Shown here piece after piece: positions 8,743-18,276 of a stretch of 47,771 bases of DNA (positions are counted from its first letter, which is position 1; every line of letters starts with the position of its first letter). The stretch spans positions 1 through 47,771 of the forward strand of contig CAMIFC010000016.1 in NCBI GenBank assembly GCA_946220775.1. Reading direction: 5' to 3'. A program made the position numbers and the translations under genes. Source of the stretch: an uncultured Corynebacterium sp. GTDB lineage: Bacteria; Actinomycetota; Actinomycetes; Mycobacteriales; Mycobacteriaceae. The notes beneath the pieces were generated by a model. That model did no database searches, was not told the DNA's origin, and was given only the letters and a program-made list of their open reading frames with translations.

Positions 8743-10156
8743 CTATTCCAGCTGTTTCGTATACTCGCCTAGCATTCCCCTCAGATTTTGCTCCTTCGAC
8801 TGGTTTTTCGGGGCTAGCCAGTACAATCCCACGCCTAATGCTAGAAACACGACCACCAGGCCATACTCGAACGGGCTCTCGAAGGCAAGAGGTGACATGG
8901 ATGCGAGTGTCAGCACCACCAAGATTAGGCCTCCAACCCCGCCCAATGCAGGAAGAAATGAATACCTTACGCGGTAGGGACGTCGAGCCTTCGGATAGTT
9001 TCGCCGCACACTATAAAACGCCAGCACTGTGAGCACCCAAATGGCCGCCACGAAGAAACCGCCGACATTGAGGATCCACTGGATCGCATCAGGCCCAATG
9101 AGTCCCACTATCAATCCCATCGCTGCGGTGAGCAGAATCGAATTACGAGGCACCCCCGATTTTTCGTCAAGACGACCGAAAACTGGTGGTAACAGCCCAA
9201 CACGCGCTAGTGAGAAAGCTAGCCGTGACGCTGAGGCGAACACCGCGATCACGGTTGTCACAATTCCGATCACTCCCGCCACAAATGCTAGAGCGGAGAG
9301 CATGGGGAACCCGGCCACATTGAAAGCTTCCACGGTGCCGTTATCTAACTCTGCAGTTTGCCGCCAAGGGATGATCCACCCTGTTGCGTAGAAGATGATG
9401 GCGTAAAAGAACCCCGCGATCAGCACCGAAAGAACGATAAGTTTGCCTAGTTGTTTGGGCTTAACGTCAGCTTCCTCGGACAATACTGCAACCACTGAAA
9501 ACCCAGTGAGGAACCCCAACGCTGGTATCACAAATGCGATTGCCGAAGCACCGCCTTCCACCGAGGAGAGGTCTCCGAAGGCTGGTTGGGCGTTTTCATA
9601 GCTACCCGCCCCAAACCCAACACCAACGATGAGGAGTCCAATGGCGATCAATACGATGAAAAGGATCAGCTGAAGCCTAAAACTAAGCTCAGTGCCGAAC
9701 CAGTTCACCACGACCGTTCCGCCCACGAGTAATAACCCAATTAGGAGAATCGGGAGATACATCACGCCCCCACCAATGTCGTACAAGGGGATGACCTCCA
9801 GCCCCCCCTACAAAGGTTGAGATCAGGCGCCCAGTAGCTGTGATGTAGAAGCCTACAATTCCTGTATACGTGGCCAGCAGCAGCCAACCAACTAAGAATG
9901 CTGGGAACCGCCCGAAGCTGATGTACGAGTAGACGAATTCACCACCTGCTCGTGGAAACATAGCTGCGAGCTCACCAATACCAATGGTGACGCAAGATGC
10001 CAGCAGTGTCGCCAGCACCATCCCCACAACCACCCCACCGAGTGTGAAGTTGTCGAAAAGAGGACTCGCCAAATAGAGATAGCTTGAACCGATCACCCCT
10101 GCCGCGCCAATTGCTACGAGCCCCCAGGGTCCGATTGTCTTCTTTAGCTCAGACAT
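8743..10156 (-). pseudogene. APC family amino acid permease, frameshifted in a G7 tract
   Basis: The first part (from 10156) is a clear APC-superfamily N-terminus: GPWGLVAIGAAGVIGSSYLY, then GELAAMFPRAGGEFVYSY. The remainder runs to 8743 in another frame with about eight more membrane helices. The frames meet at a run of seven C (9802-9808 on the plus strand). Reading it as six restores ISTFVGGLEVIPLYDIGGG and a single protein of about 465 residues with some 12 helices. It overlaps the acyl-CoA ligase stop by 8 bp. Possibly a real inactivation, slippage-controlled expression, or a sequencing error. The substrate is probably an amino acid or an amine. Confidence 0.85.
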
Positions 10157-11775
10157 TCCGACCTCCCGCCACCTTTCGATCCTCAGCCAGTTCCTTTGCT
10201 CGCCGCTTCAACGATTTCTTATCAATCTTCCCGGTCGGCAGAGTCGGGAGCTTCTCGACAACTTCGACAAACTTGGGAGCCTTATAGCGTGCCAGATTGT
10301 TCTTGCAATACTGGATCAATGAATCTGCCGTTACGTGGTCTGAAGATTTAAGCGCCCGCATTAACACCACAAATGCAAAACCCACCTCGGAGAACTTGTC
10401 GTCAGGCACGGAAGTTACAACAGCTTGAGCAACTTCCGGTGCAGTCTCTAGCGCATCTTCAATCTCTTGGGGATAAATGTTGTATCCCCCAGACTTGAAC
10501 ATCTCAGATGTCCGACCAACGAGCTGCAGGTTCCCTTCTCGGGTAACTCTTCCGATATCCCCTGTCTTGAGCCATCCATCGTCGGTAAACGTTTCGCGTG
10601 TAGCGTCACGTCGATTCAGATAGCCAGGCAAAAAGGTCCAATGCTTCACATAGACCTCACCCGTCGCACCTTCGGCTTCATTGAAGTCCAGTACTCTGTC
10701 TGGTGATTCAGCTATTCTCATCTGGAACTCGGGATCCGGCGCACCCACACTGTTTGCAAGCTCTTTTACTGATGCGCTTTCTCTACTGCAGGTCAAGGAA
10801 GCAATGGTTTCGGAAGACCCGTACACGGTTGTCATGCGAATGCCCCAGTCCCGCAATGCAGTCACATAGCTCGCAGGAAGAGCCGCACCTCCCCAAGCAA
10901 CCAAGCGGAGGTTTCCTCGTGCTACATTCTCAAAGCCATCATGATTCATCAGTCCAATTATTTGCGTTGGGATTTGAACCAGTGCGTTTAGACGAACCTG
11001 CTGTATGGCATTTATGGTCGCTGGAACATCGAAACTTTCCATGAAGAAGAGATAGCCACCCACATACTGAGCTGGGCCAACGATATCGCCAACGCAACCA
11101 GTGTGATTCACTGGTAGATTGCACAGCACCCTAGGGGTTGACAGCCCCCACCGTTTTGACTGCACCAAAGCGATGCGAGCCAATGCAGCCTGATGAGCAA
11201 GAGCCCCTTTGGGCTTGCCGGTAGTTCCCGACGTATAAAAAAAGCGCCCCCGGCACATCGACCTGCAACTGAGACCTGCGCACCTGCAGCTCAACAACAT
11301 CATGCTGCGAAAGAACAACCTCTGACAATCCCACTTCGCGCCCATGAAAGATATCGAAGCGTTGCGGTTTTTCGCATTCGGTCTCCGCTACCGCCGCAGT
11401 CAACTCGTCCACATTTGAGTCCGCAAGCTCTTGATGAAACAACAACAAGTCAGGTGTGGCATCAGCTAGAATATGTGCCAGCTCTTGACGCTTATAAGCA
11501 GGGTTTAGCCCCAGCCAAATCGCGCCAACTTGCAAGACCGCAAGGTATGCCACCAAGAATTCAACCGTCGGATTCGTCATAAACGCCACGGTGTCCCCCT
11601 GCTTGATACCTACCCTCATCAGCTGGACGGAGAAGCTATCAACCTCAGCACCCAATTCCTCGTAGGTCAAGGCTCTCATCGCATCGCCAGCAGCCGGCCG
11701 ATCACAATATTTTTCCCGACTTTCAGCGAGAAGCTCACTGAGAGACTTTTCCTTAATCAACCTGTCGACGTTCAT
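10149..11775 (-). pseudogene. AMP-dependent acyl-CoA synthetase/ligase (ANL family), frameshifted in an A7/T7 tract
   Basis: The protein starts at 11775 (MNVDRLIKEKSLSELL) and has the ANL-family adenylation domain: the P-loop YTSGTTGKPKG, the A5-type motif VYGSSET, the hinge motif TGDIGR, and the C-terminal catalytic lysine region LPTLPTGKIDKKSLK. The reading frame breaks exactly before the P-loop, at seven A on the plus strand (11237-11243). Six bases would give PGALFYTSGTTG and a single ligase of about 542 residues. It overlaps maoC by 4 bp and the permease by 8 bp, so they form one operon. Such ligases activate a carboxylic acid to its CoA thioester; the acid is not predictable. Confidence 0.85.
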
Positions 11776-12239
11776 GATGTTTTCCCCTCCTCCACCAGAC
11801 GGTCGACATACATCATCACCCAGTCAGCAACCATCACAGGGTGATCAAAGCCTCGCTTATACATCGTTATGGATTCGACGAGACGAGCACGTGTATCGGT
11901 TTTCGACACGGCAGACGTGATCTCGCGAACAACACGCACCTCGTCATTCACCATGACTGGCGCCATGAAACGCACTTTGTCCAGACCGTAGTTGAAGCCA
12001 TATGCCCCCTCGACCTCGATGAGAGGCTGGTCGAAACTGAAGTACGTCAACAAGCTCAACAGCAGGAACCCATCCACTAACTCAGGCCCAAGCGCATTGT
12101 TTTTACTGACAGTCAGGTCGACGTACTCCTCATCCAAATATGTTGCGTGAGCAAATTCGCTGAGGTGCTCCTGGTCAATCTTCAAATAGCCCGACTCCAG
12201 CTTGGTTCCCACCAAGGCCTGAAGGTCGATATCTTTCAT
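11772..12239 (-). CDS. MaoC-like (R)-hydratase/dehydratase domain protein
   Basis: 155 residues. Hot-dog fold features of the MaoC family are seen: VDGFLLLSLLTYF, the substrate-tunnel segment YGLDKVRFMAPVMVNDEVRV and a C-terminal strand PVMVADWVMMYV. The hydratase-2 signature is degenerate (VDGFLLL where G-x-x-L-x-S is common). First gene of an operon with the ligase and APC permease. Members hydrate or dehydrate CoA thioesters, fitting a pathway that imports, activates and processes an organic acid. AAGGAG lies 14 nt upstream of the only usable ATG, an unusually long spacing. Confidence 0.8.
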   Translation of the reverse strand: MKDIDLQALVGTKLESGYLKIDQEHLSEFAHATYLDEEYVDLTVSKNNALGPELVDGFLLLSLLTYFSFDQPLIEVEGAYGFNYGLDKVRFMAPVMVNDEVRVVREITSAVSKTDTRARLVESITMYKRGFDHPVMVADWVMMYVDRLVEEGKTS

Positions 12240-12266
12240 AGTCGCATGTCAAACTCCTTCCGGCAA

Positions 12267-12282
12267 GCAAGTACTTACTTGC
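12267..12282. promoter_or_regulatory. Candidate TetR-type operator upstream of maoC
   Basis: GCAAGTA-CT-TACTTGC is a perfect 7-bp inverted repeat with a 2-bp centre, 28 bp upstream of the maoC start. Size and symmetry suit a TetR dimer. The TetR gene at 8145 flanks the other end of the same operon. I see no second copy near tetR itself. Confidence 0.55.
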
Positions 12283-12402
12283 ACTGTGACTCAGGTTGCA
12301 CATAAACACAAAACCCTGCTTGCAGATTGCAATTTTTTCTTTCTTCCGTACTGAATTCCCCACATAATCGCCGATAGGCGCAGCTGGACTAAGATGAACT
12401 CG

Positions 12403-13881
12403 ATGAATAACGAACAGTCCCCCAGCGCCCCCGCCACCCGGCGGCCCCGGCGTTCCGCGCACCGGCGCGCCGCTGCGCCCAGCGCAGCGACTGTCAGCGC
12501 TGCTGCCTCCCGAACAGCTGAACGCGCAGCTCAACGGCGCAGCACCACACGCTCCGCACCCGCACCGCTGCCAGTAATCGCCATGCCATCGCTGCCCAGC
12601 GTGGAGGAAGCACCAGTCGCGGCCATCAATATCGCCGCCAGTGGTATTCACCCCAGCACCTCCCGACTCATCGCGATCTCTGTGGTGTTTTACGCCCAAG
12701 ATCGCGTGACGGAAGTTGGCAGCTTCACCCGCCGATTCAACCCCGGGAAGAAGTTCGGCCCGGTACATATGCACGGCTACCACGCAGCCAACCTCGATTC
12801 CGATGCTCCCTTCGGCAGCAGTGTTGCTGCCGTGCGGGACGCCCTCGAAGACCGGATCGTGATCCTGCACGATATCCCCCTGGTCTGGGGTTTTATCACC
12901 GAGGAATACCGTCGCGCGCAACACGCTGCGAACCGTGCCCGAGCCCTGGAGCGCAGCAGCTACGGCCGCGTGACCATCAACCCACCGAAGCCCACCGAGC
13001 TGATCGACACCCTGGCCACCTCCCGGCGTCAGCAGATGCCAGCTGTGGACACCCGACTTCGTGCCGTCGCTGCACTGTATCCAGTCACCAAACCGCCGCA
13101 AATATTGCCAGAGTTGGGTGCGGTGGCGTCCCAAAAAAGGCGCAGAATGGACCCCGACGCGCTGCTGATCGCGGACGCTCGGATGGTCGCAGCGCTGCAC
13201 AATGCGCAGCGCGAACGCGCCGCAACCATGGACGACGAAGCCCAAAACCTGATCGCGACCGTTGCACCGACGGACCTGACGGCTGATCAATTCTCGTTGC
13301 AACGCTCTCACCTGCGGGTTGATGCAACGAAAGCACCTCGTCCGCTGGCGAACCCCGGTACGCCGCGCAAACGCAAGGCGGGCCGGTGGAAGCTGGTCGC
13401 GGGCATGGAATTTGTGGTCAGCCCCGATATCGCGATGGATCCGGACAAAATCATCGCCGCGGGTACCGCCGCTGGGCTGGTGTACAACGAAAAACTGAGC
13501 CGGGAAACCAGCCTCGTGGTGTGCAACGCCACCCACGAGCTGCGAGGCAAAGCCCTGCACGCAGACCGGAAAGACATTCCGCTGATTAGTGACCAGGATT
13601 TCCTGGACTCGCTCGACAATGTTGCCGAAGGAACCCCCGCCAGCGAAGAACGCGACCCCCGCCAAGTGCGCAGCGCCAGTGCTGCAGGGACTCGCCACAG
13701 TCGTCGCGGATCACGCGGAGCGGCACGCCGTGGCTCACGCGGATCCCGTGCCCGGCGCGGCAGCCGCGGTGGCAGATCAACCAGAGGAAGCCGTGGTGGC
13801 CGCGGACGCCGAAATCGCGGTGGGCATGGCACTCGCAGTAGTAGCGGACAGACGACTAACGTAGACAAGCGTGAATCTTAA
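12403..13881 (+). CDS. DnaQ-like exonuclease-fold protein with BRCT domain; exonuclease residues degenerate
   Basis: Order: a basic Ala/Arg-rich N-terminus (residues 1-60), an RNase-H/DEDDh exonuclease-like domain (about 70-170), a linker with more alpha-helical sequence, a BRCT domain (about 320-410; MEFVVSPDIAMDPDKI... HELRGKALHADRKDIPLISDQDFL), and a C-terminal tail with many RGS/RGG units. The usual first catalytic motif (D-x-E-T-T-G) reads NIAASGIHP, and the H-N-A-x-F-D-like motif reads HDIPLVWGF, so the acidic metal ligands are absent and nuclease activity is unlikely. TAAGAT at 12390-12395 followed by 7 nt points to a leaderless start at 12403; an ATG at 12394 overlaps that box. Confidence 0.82.
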   Translation: MNNEQSPSAPATRRPRRSAHRRAAAPSAATVSAAASRTAERAAQRRSTTRSAPAPLPVIAMPSLPSVEEAPVAAINIAASGIHPSTSRLIAISVVFYAQDRVTEVGSFTRRFNPGKKFGPVHMHGYHAANLDSDAPFGSSVAAVRDALEDRIVILHDIPLVWGFITEEYRRAQHAANRARALERSSYGRVTINPPKPTELIDTLATSRRQQMPAVDTRLRAVAALYPVTKPPQILPELGAVASQKRRRMDPDALLIADARMVAALHNAQRERAATMDDEAQNLIATVAPTDLTADQFSLQRSHLRVDATKAPRPLANPGTPRKRKAGRWKLVAGMEFVVSPDIAMDPDKIIAAGTAAGLVYNEKLSRETSLVVCNATHELRGKALHADRKDIPLISDQDFLDSLDNVAEGTPASEERDPRQVRSASAAGTRHSRRGSRGAARRGSRGSRARRGSRGGRSTRGSRGGRGRRNRGGHGTRSSSGQTTNVDKRES

Positions 13882-13927
13882 GCCAGCAAACAGCACTAAT
13901 CCCGAAGGAAACCCCAGGTCGGGACAC

Positions 13928-15286
13928 ATGAGCGTGCGCAGCCGACTCGCGTGCGCTGCAGCGGATCTCGCCACCTGGGCATCCCAAAAATCAGGACGCG
14001 GCGCAGGCGGCATGATCGGCGGCCTCGTCGCCGGTGTCATCGACCCGAACCTGCTCAAACAACTGGGCCAGGACCGCCCCACTGCCATCGTGACCGGAAC
14101 AAACGGCAAGTCCACGACAACCCGAATGCTCACCGGAGCACTCCAAAGCCGATTCGCCGTCGCCACCAACGAGGGCGGTGACAACATGGACGCAGGCGTG
14201 ATCTCCGCGCTGCTCGCCGGGCGCGATCGTGAGGTCATTGCCCTCGAGGTCGACGAACTGCACGTCCCAGCCATCGCCGAGAAGTTGGACGCCAACCTGC
14301 TCATACTGCTAAATCTGACCCGCGACCAGCTGGATCGCGTGGGAGAAATCAACAAGATCGAGCGCGCGCTGCGCCAGTGCGTCGAGTCACGTCCGGATAT
14401 GACGGTCATCGCGAACTGTGATGACGTGCAGGTCACCTCCGTGGCCTGGGACGCGCCCAACGTCGTCTGGGCATCTGCCGGTGCGGGCTTCGTCGGTGAT
14501 TCCACCAGCTGCCCACGCACCGGTGGCCACATCGTGCGGGAGCCCGCCGGGTCGGGCGACGCTGGCGACAACGCCGCCGGCGACTGGTACGCCGTGAAAC
14601 CTCTTCCCGACGGACGCACTTTCCGCCGCCCCACGCCGGACTGGATCATCACCGACGAAGGCTTGACGGTGCCTGGCCGGGCTGACGTCCTGCCAATGAA
14701 CCTGAATCTTCCGGGCACCGCGAACCGGGGCAATGCTGCGCAGGCGATCGCCGCGGCCGTGGCGATGGGCGTGCCGGTTGAGGAGGCGCTCGCGGCTGCC
14801 GAACAGGTCGCGGACGTGGCGGGGCGTTATTCCTCGCTGAACTATAAGGGCCGCACGCTGCGACTCATGCTCGCAAAGAACCCCGCGGGCTGGCAAGAAG
14901 CCCTCTCCATGATTGACCGCACGGCCGATTCCGTGATCATCGCCGTCAACGGGCAGGTTGCGGATGGTCAGGATTTGTCGTGGCTGTGGGACGTCAAATT
15001 CGAAAACTTTGAAGACCAACAAGTCATCGCGACCGGCGAACGGGGCACCGACCTGGCCGTACGACTCGGCTACGCGAGTGTCGGCCACAAACTGGTGAAG
15101 GACACGGTGGATGCCGTGCTCGCCTGCCCACCTGGGCGTGTGGAAGTCTTGGCGAACTACACGGCATTCCGCGATTTGAAGCGGGAGCTGGAACGCCAAG
15201 GCGCGACAATTGCGGACGCGGACGCCGCGGACACCGAGCCAACCGCGGATGCCGCGGACAACACCGATTCGGAGGGTACAGAGTAA
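13928..15286 (+). CDS. murT: Lipid II isoglutaminyl synthase, MurT subunit
   Basis: Mur-ligase homologue that with GatD amidates the alpha-carboxyl of D-Glu in lipid II. It has the ATP-binding loop VTGTNGKSTTTRM, NEGGDNMDAG, the Mur-ligase central pattern ALEVDELHVP and LLNLTRDQLDRVGE, and a C-terminal MurT domain. In the place of the four-cysteine zinc ribbon seen in many MurT proteins only CPRTGGH is found, so at most one cysteine remains there. The start ATG 13928 (MSVRSRLA) fits the family N-terminus; an upstream GTG at 13871 overlaps the dnaQ-like gene. The stop overlaps the gatD start by 1 bp (TAATG), showing translational coupling. Confidence 0.93.
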   Translation: MSVRSRLACAAADLATWASQKSGRGAGGMIGGLVAGVIDPNLLKQLGQDRPTAIVTGTNGKSTTTRMLTGALQSRFAVATNEGGDNMDAGVISALLAGRDREVIALEVDELHVPAIAEKLDANLLILLNLTRDQLDRVGEINKIERALRQCVESRPDMTVIANCDDVQVTSVAWDAPNVVWASAGAGFVGDSTSCPRTGGHIVREPAGSGDAGDNAAGDWYAVKPLPDGRTFRRPTPDWIITDEGLTVPGRADVLPMNLNLPGTANRGNAAQAIAAAVAMGVPVEEALAAAEQVADVAGRYSSLNYKGRTLRLMLAKNPAGWQEALSMIDRTADSVIIAVNGQVADGQDLSWLWDVKFENFEDQQVIATGERGTDLAVRLGYASVGHKLVKDTVDAVLACPPGRVEVLANYTAFRDLKRELERQGATIADADAADTEPTADAADNTDSEGTE

Positions 15287-16089
15287 TGGCTGAACTAACT
15301 ATTGGCCTGGTGTTGCCGGACGTCCTCGGCACGTATGGCGACGATGGAAACGCACTGGTGCTGCGCCAACGCGCCCGACTGCGCGGCGTGTCCGCGGAGA
15401 TCCACTCCATCCGTTTGGGCGAGGCCGTCCCGGATAGCCTGGATGTTTACACCCTCGGTGGCGGCGAGGACACCGCGCAATTGTTGGCCGCGGAACACTT
15501 GATCGCAGATGGTGGTCTGTTGCGCGCCGCAGCCGCTGGGCGCCCGGTGTTGGGCGTTTGCGCAGGTCTGCAGGTTCTTGGCGAGTCCTTCCATGCCGGC
15601 GGTCGCGTCGCCTCGGGCGTTGGTCTTCTGGACGCCACCACGTCACAGTTGAAATCTCGCATGATCGGGGAAATCGTGGCGCGCCCCACTGAATCCGCGT
15701 TATCCGCGATCGCTGGGGCTAGAAGCGACGCAAGCGTCGGCAGCGAGTCCCCAGAGTTGTTGACCGGTTTCGCCAATCACATGGGGGCCACAATTCTGGG
15801 GTCCGACGCGGCACCGCTTGGCGTCCTTGCTGGGAATCGCACTGCGGTCGGCAACACGGACGAACACGGCCTCGGCGACGGGGATTCCGAGCAGCTGACC
15901 TATGAGGGTGCGGTGCAGGGCTCCGTGGTCGCGACGTACATGCATGGCCCGGTGTTGGCACGAAACCCACAGCTGGCGGATGCTTTGCTGGCTAAGGCGA
16001 TGGGCGTTTCCGTGGCATCCCTGCCGGAACTTAATGCTCCGCAGTTGGCTGCGGAGGTCACCAAGTTGCGGTGGGAGCGGCTCGCCTAG
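15286..16089 (+). CDS. gatD: Lipid II isoglutaminyl synthase, glutaminase subunit GatD
   Basis: Class I glutamine amidotransferase, CobB/CobQ-like, that releases ammonia from glutamine for MurT. The nucleophile is in VLGVCAGLQVLG and the catalytic His in TYMHGPVLARNP; the YTLGGGEDTAQ segment is typical of GatD. 267 residues, a little longer than family norm because of an insertion (about residues 145-205). Coupled to murT by TAATG. Without the amidation, cross-linking of the corynebacterial peptidoglycan is expected to suffer. Confidence 0.95.
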   Translation: MAELTIGLVLPDVLGTYGDDGNALVLRQRARLRGVSAEIHSIRLGEAVPDSLDVYTLGGGEDTAQLLAAEHLIADGGLLRAAAAGRPVLGVCAGLQVLGESFHAGGRVASGVGLLDATTSQLKSRMIGEIVARPTESALSAIAGARSDASVGSESPELLTGFANHMGATILGSDAAPLGVLAGNRTAVGNTDEHGLGDGDSEQLTYEGAVQGSVVATYMHGPVLARNPQLADALLAKAMGVSVASLPELNAPQLAAEVTKLRWERLA

Positions 16090-16127
16090 CGAGGCGCAAC
16101 GCTGCGCACCCACCCCCGCCGTGCAAC

Positions 16128-18080
16128 CTAGCAAACCGTGAACGTCACCTGCTGGGTGTTCGTCTGCCCGAAGTTATCCACGGCCTTAACCTCCGCCTGG
16201 TAGGTGCCCAGGGTCAGATCCTTCGGCAGCACTGCGCGCCACAGGTGTGGGCTGGCTTGCGCCACGTTGCCACTGTTGGACAGGTTGTGGGTCGCGGTGA
16301 TCGGATCGGTGAACTCCCAACCCTTGTTCAGCGCTTCACCCTGGTGTGGCTGAGTGTGCTCCACCTCGAGGGTGCGTGGCTCGGCGCCTTCACCAGTGAT
16401 CGTCATCTCGACCTCGGATGCGCTCGATCCACCGAAGAACGTGCTGGTCAGGTAGGACTTTCCATCGCGTAGATCATCCTGGTTCACGGCCAGAGGGTCG
16501 ATCTTTTCTGGGGCTGGGCCGACCTTCTTGGCGTCCTGCCATGCTTGGGCCTTGGTGGCCCAGTCGCGCCAGGCGGGGCTGTTCACGCCGATCAGTTGCT
16601 GGTGATCCTGATCCTCGTTGCGCACGGTGTAGTAGCCGCCGCGCTTCACGGCATCGCCGGAACCGGAGAAGGTCAGGGTGTACACGCCCGGCTCGGCGGC
16701 GTCCTGAGTATAAGCGTGGGGAACGCCGTTGTCCGTGAGGCCGCCGGAGTACCAGTCACCAGACACGGCACCAGCGACGATCTGCTCTACCGGCAAGGAT
16801 TCGATGCCTGCGGCAGCCCACTCTTCGCGCTTGTCGCCTGCCCGCAGGGTTTCCAACGTGTGGGTGTGGCCACCAACGGTGACGGCATTGGTGTAGCTCT
16901 CGAGAACCTTGTAGAAGGCCTGCGCGTCATCCGTGATGATTTCCTTGTAGTTCACGATCGGCGCGTGGGAGTACACCACAACGTGCTTATCCTTCGGCAC
17001 CTCGGCGAGGTCGTTCTTCATCCACTCGAGCTGCTGCTCACCGACCTTTTCGAAGTATCCGCCATTGCCGCCACCCGGCTTTTGGCCTTTGTACTCGATG
17101 TTGTCCAGCGCGATGAAGTGTGTGTTGCCGACATCGTAGGAGTAGTAAGGAGCCCCGAACTGAGCACGATAGGTGTCGGTGGCGTCCTTGTCAGAATCCA
17201 CGTCGTAGTCCTGGTCATGATTGCCCGGTAGGGCACGGACTGGCCCATTGGCGTCCTTATAAAGGCTGCGCAAATCGGGGTTGAGGCTGAGATCATCGCC
17301 CACGTTGTCGCCGAGCAGCATGATGCCACAGCCGGTGTAATCGGTACGCTGCATCAGGTCGGCGGGCGCACCCTTGCGAGCGTATTCAACTTCCTTCTTG
17401 TCATAGGTTTGGGTGTCCGCGGCCACCGCGCAATGCTGGTCATCCGACGCCGTGGCCTCGGACTTCGCCATCGGGAAATTCACGAATTCGGGGACGGCAC
17501 CGGTCGGCTTGAGGCCACCGAACTTCAGGCCTTCTGGGGAGCCTTCCGGCTTGTGCACGTAGCTGAACTGGGCAAAGTTGTCCTCGTCGACGGGGACCTG
17601 CCACCCGGCTGGCTGGGTGACCGACACGTTCATGTCGTCGTAAACCGGCAGGGTGTAGCGGCCTTCGGCGTCGGTCGTGGTCACGTCCCGGCCGTTGGTG
17701 ACCTTGACTCCTTCGATGCCCTTTTCGTCATCGTCGTGCTGGGAATTCTGGTTCGCGTCGTTGAAAACGTGCCCGGTGATCGTGGACTGGTCTTCGGCGT
17801 CCTTCTCCGACGTTTGGACGCCACCCTCGTACAACCCGGAATCGCCAGGTGCAGGGGTGTTTTCGCTAGGAGTGTTTTCGCTGGAGCCTGGGAACTCGGA
17901 GCCGAGGTCGCTGGAACCTGGAATGCTCGAGCCGGGGATGCTGGAGCCAGGCGCGTCGACGCCCGGGATGCTGGATCCGGCGAGGCCAGGGGCCGCGTTG
18001 GCGGTGCCAACAGTGGTGGTCAGGGTCGTTACTGCAGCCATTGCGAGCAACGTCGCCCGGAAGGGCTTCTTGTCTTGCAT
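16128..18080 (-). CDS. Secreted calcineurin-like metallophosphoesterase with SdrD-B-like domain
   Basis: 650 residues. Signal peptide 1-29 (basic start, hydrophobic core, TANA end). Then a low-complexity linker of repeated PGSSIPGSS units (about 35-70), a SdrD-B/carboxypeptidase-regulatory-like domain with VFNDANQNSQHDDDEKGIEGV (about 98-160), a calcineurin-like catalytic domain with the metal motifs ADTQ, GDNVGDD, GNHD, YSHAP and GGHTH (about 215-420), and a C-terminal beta-rich domain ending in a cysteine. This domain order matches actinobacterial secreted phosphoesterases; the substrate is unknown. GAGGAG lies upstream of the ATG. It converges on gatD with a 38-bp gap and is divergent from the flavin oxidoreductase. 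Confidence 0.9.
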   Translation of the reverse strand: MQDKKPFRATLLAMAAVTTLTTTVGTANAAPGLAGSSIPGVDAPGSSIPGSSIPGSSDLGSEFPGSSENTPSENTPAPGDSGLYEGGVQTSEKDAEDQSTITGHVFNDANQNSQHDDDEKGIEGVKVTNGRDVTTTDAEGRYTLPVYDDMNVSVTQPAGWQVPVDEDNFAQFSYVHKPEGSPEGLKFGGLKPTGAVPEFVNFPMAKSEATASDDQHCAVAADTQTYDKKEVEYARKGAPADLMQRTDYTGCGIMLLGDNVGDDLSLNPDLRSLYKDANGPVRALPGNHDQDYDVDSDKDATDTYRAQFGAPYYSYDVGNTHFIALDNIEYKGQKPGGGNGGYFEKVGEQQLEWMKNDLAEVPKDKHVVVYSHAPIVNYKEIITDDAQAFYKVLESYTNAVTVGGHTHTLETLRAGDKREEWAAAGIESLPVEQIVAGAVSGDWYSGGLTDNGVPHAYTQDAAEPGVYTLTFSGSGDAVKRGGYYTVRNEDQDHQQLIGVNSPAWRDWATKAQAWQDAKKVGPAPEKIDPLAVNQDDLRDGKSYLTSTFFGGSSASEVEMTITGEGAEPRTLEVEHTQPHQGEALNKGWEFTDPITATHNLSNSGNVAQASPHLWRAVLPKDLTLGTYQAEVKAVDNFGQTNTQQVTFTVC

Positions 18081-18276
18081 CGTCAGAGAACTCCTCTTGA
18101 ACTAATCACTTGAAATGCCAGGTAGAAACTTAGCTACCGAGGATTGACAGGGAGTTGCTCAAAAGTAAATGCTGACTTTAGTTCTAATTAATGCTTCGTG
18201 AGCTCAGGCAAAGACGTAACGCACAGCATCAAACACTGTTTTTAGCACTATTAACCACTGGGTATATTCGGTGGAC

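Noticed and set aside
12175..13698. 507-residue minus-strand open frame
   Set aside because: Antisense to the DnaQ-like gene and without recognisable domains.
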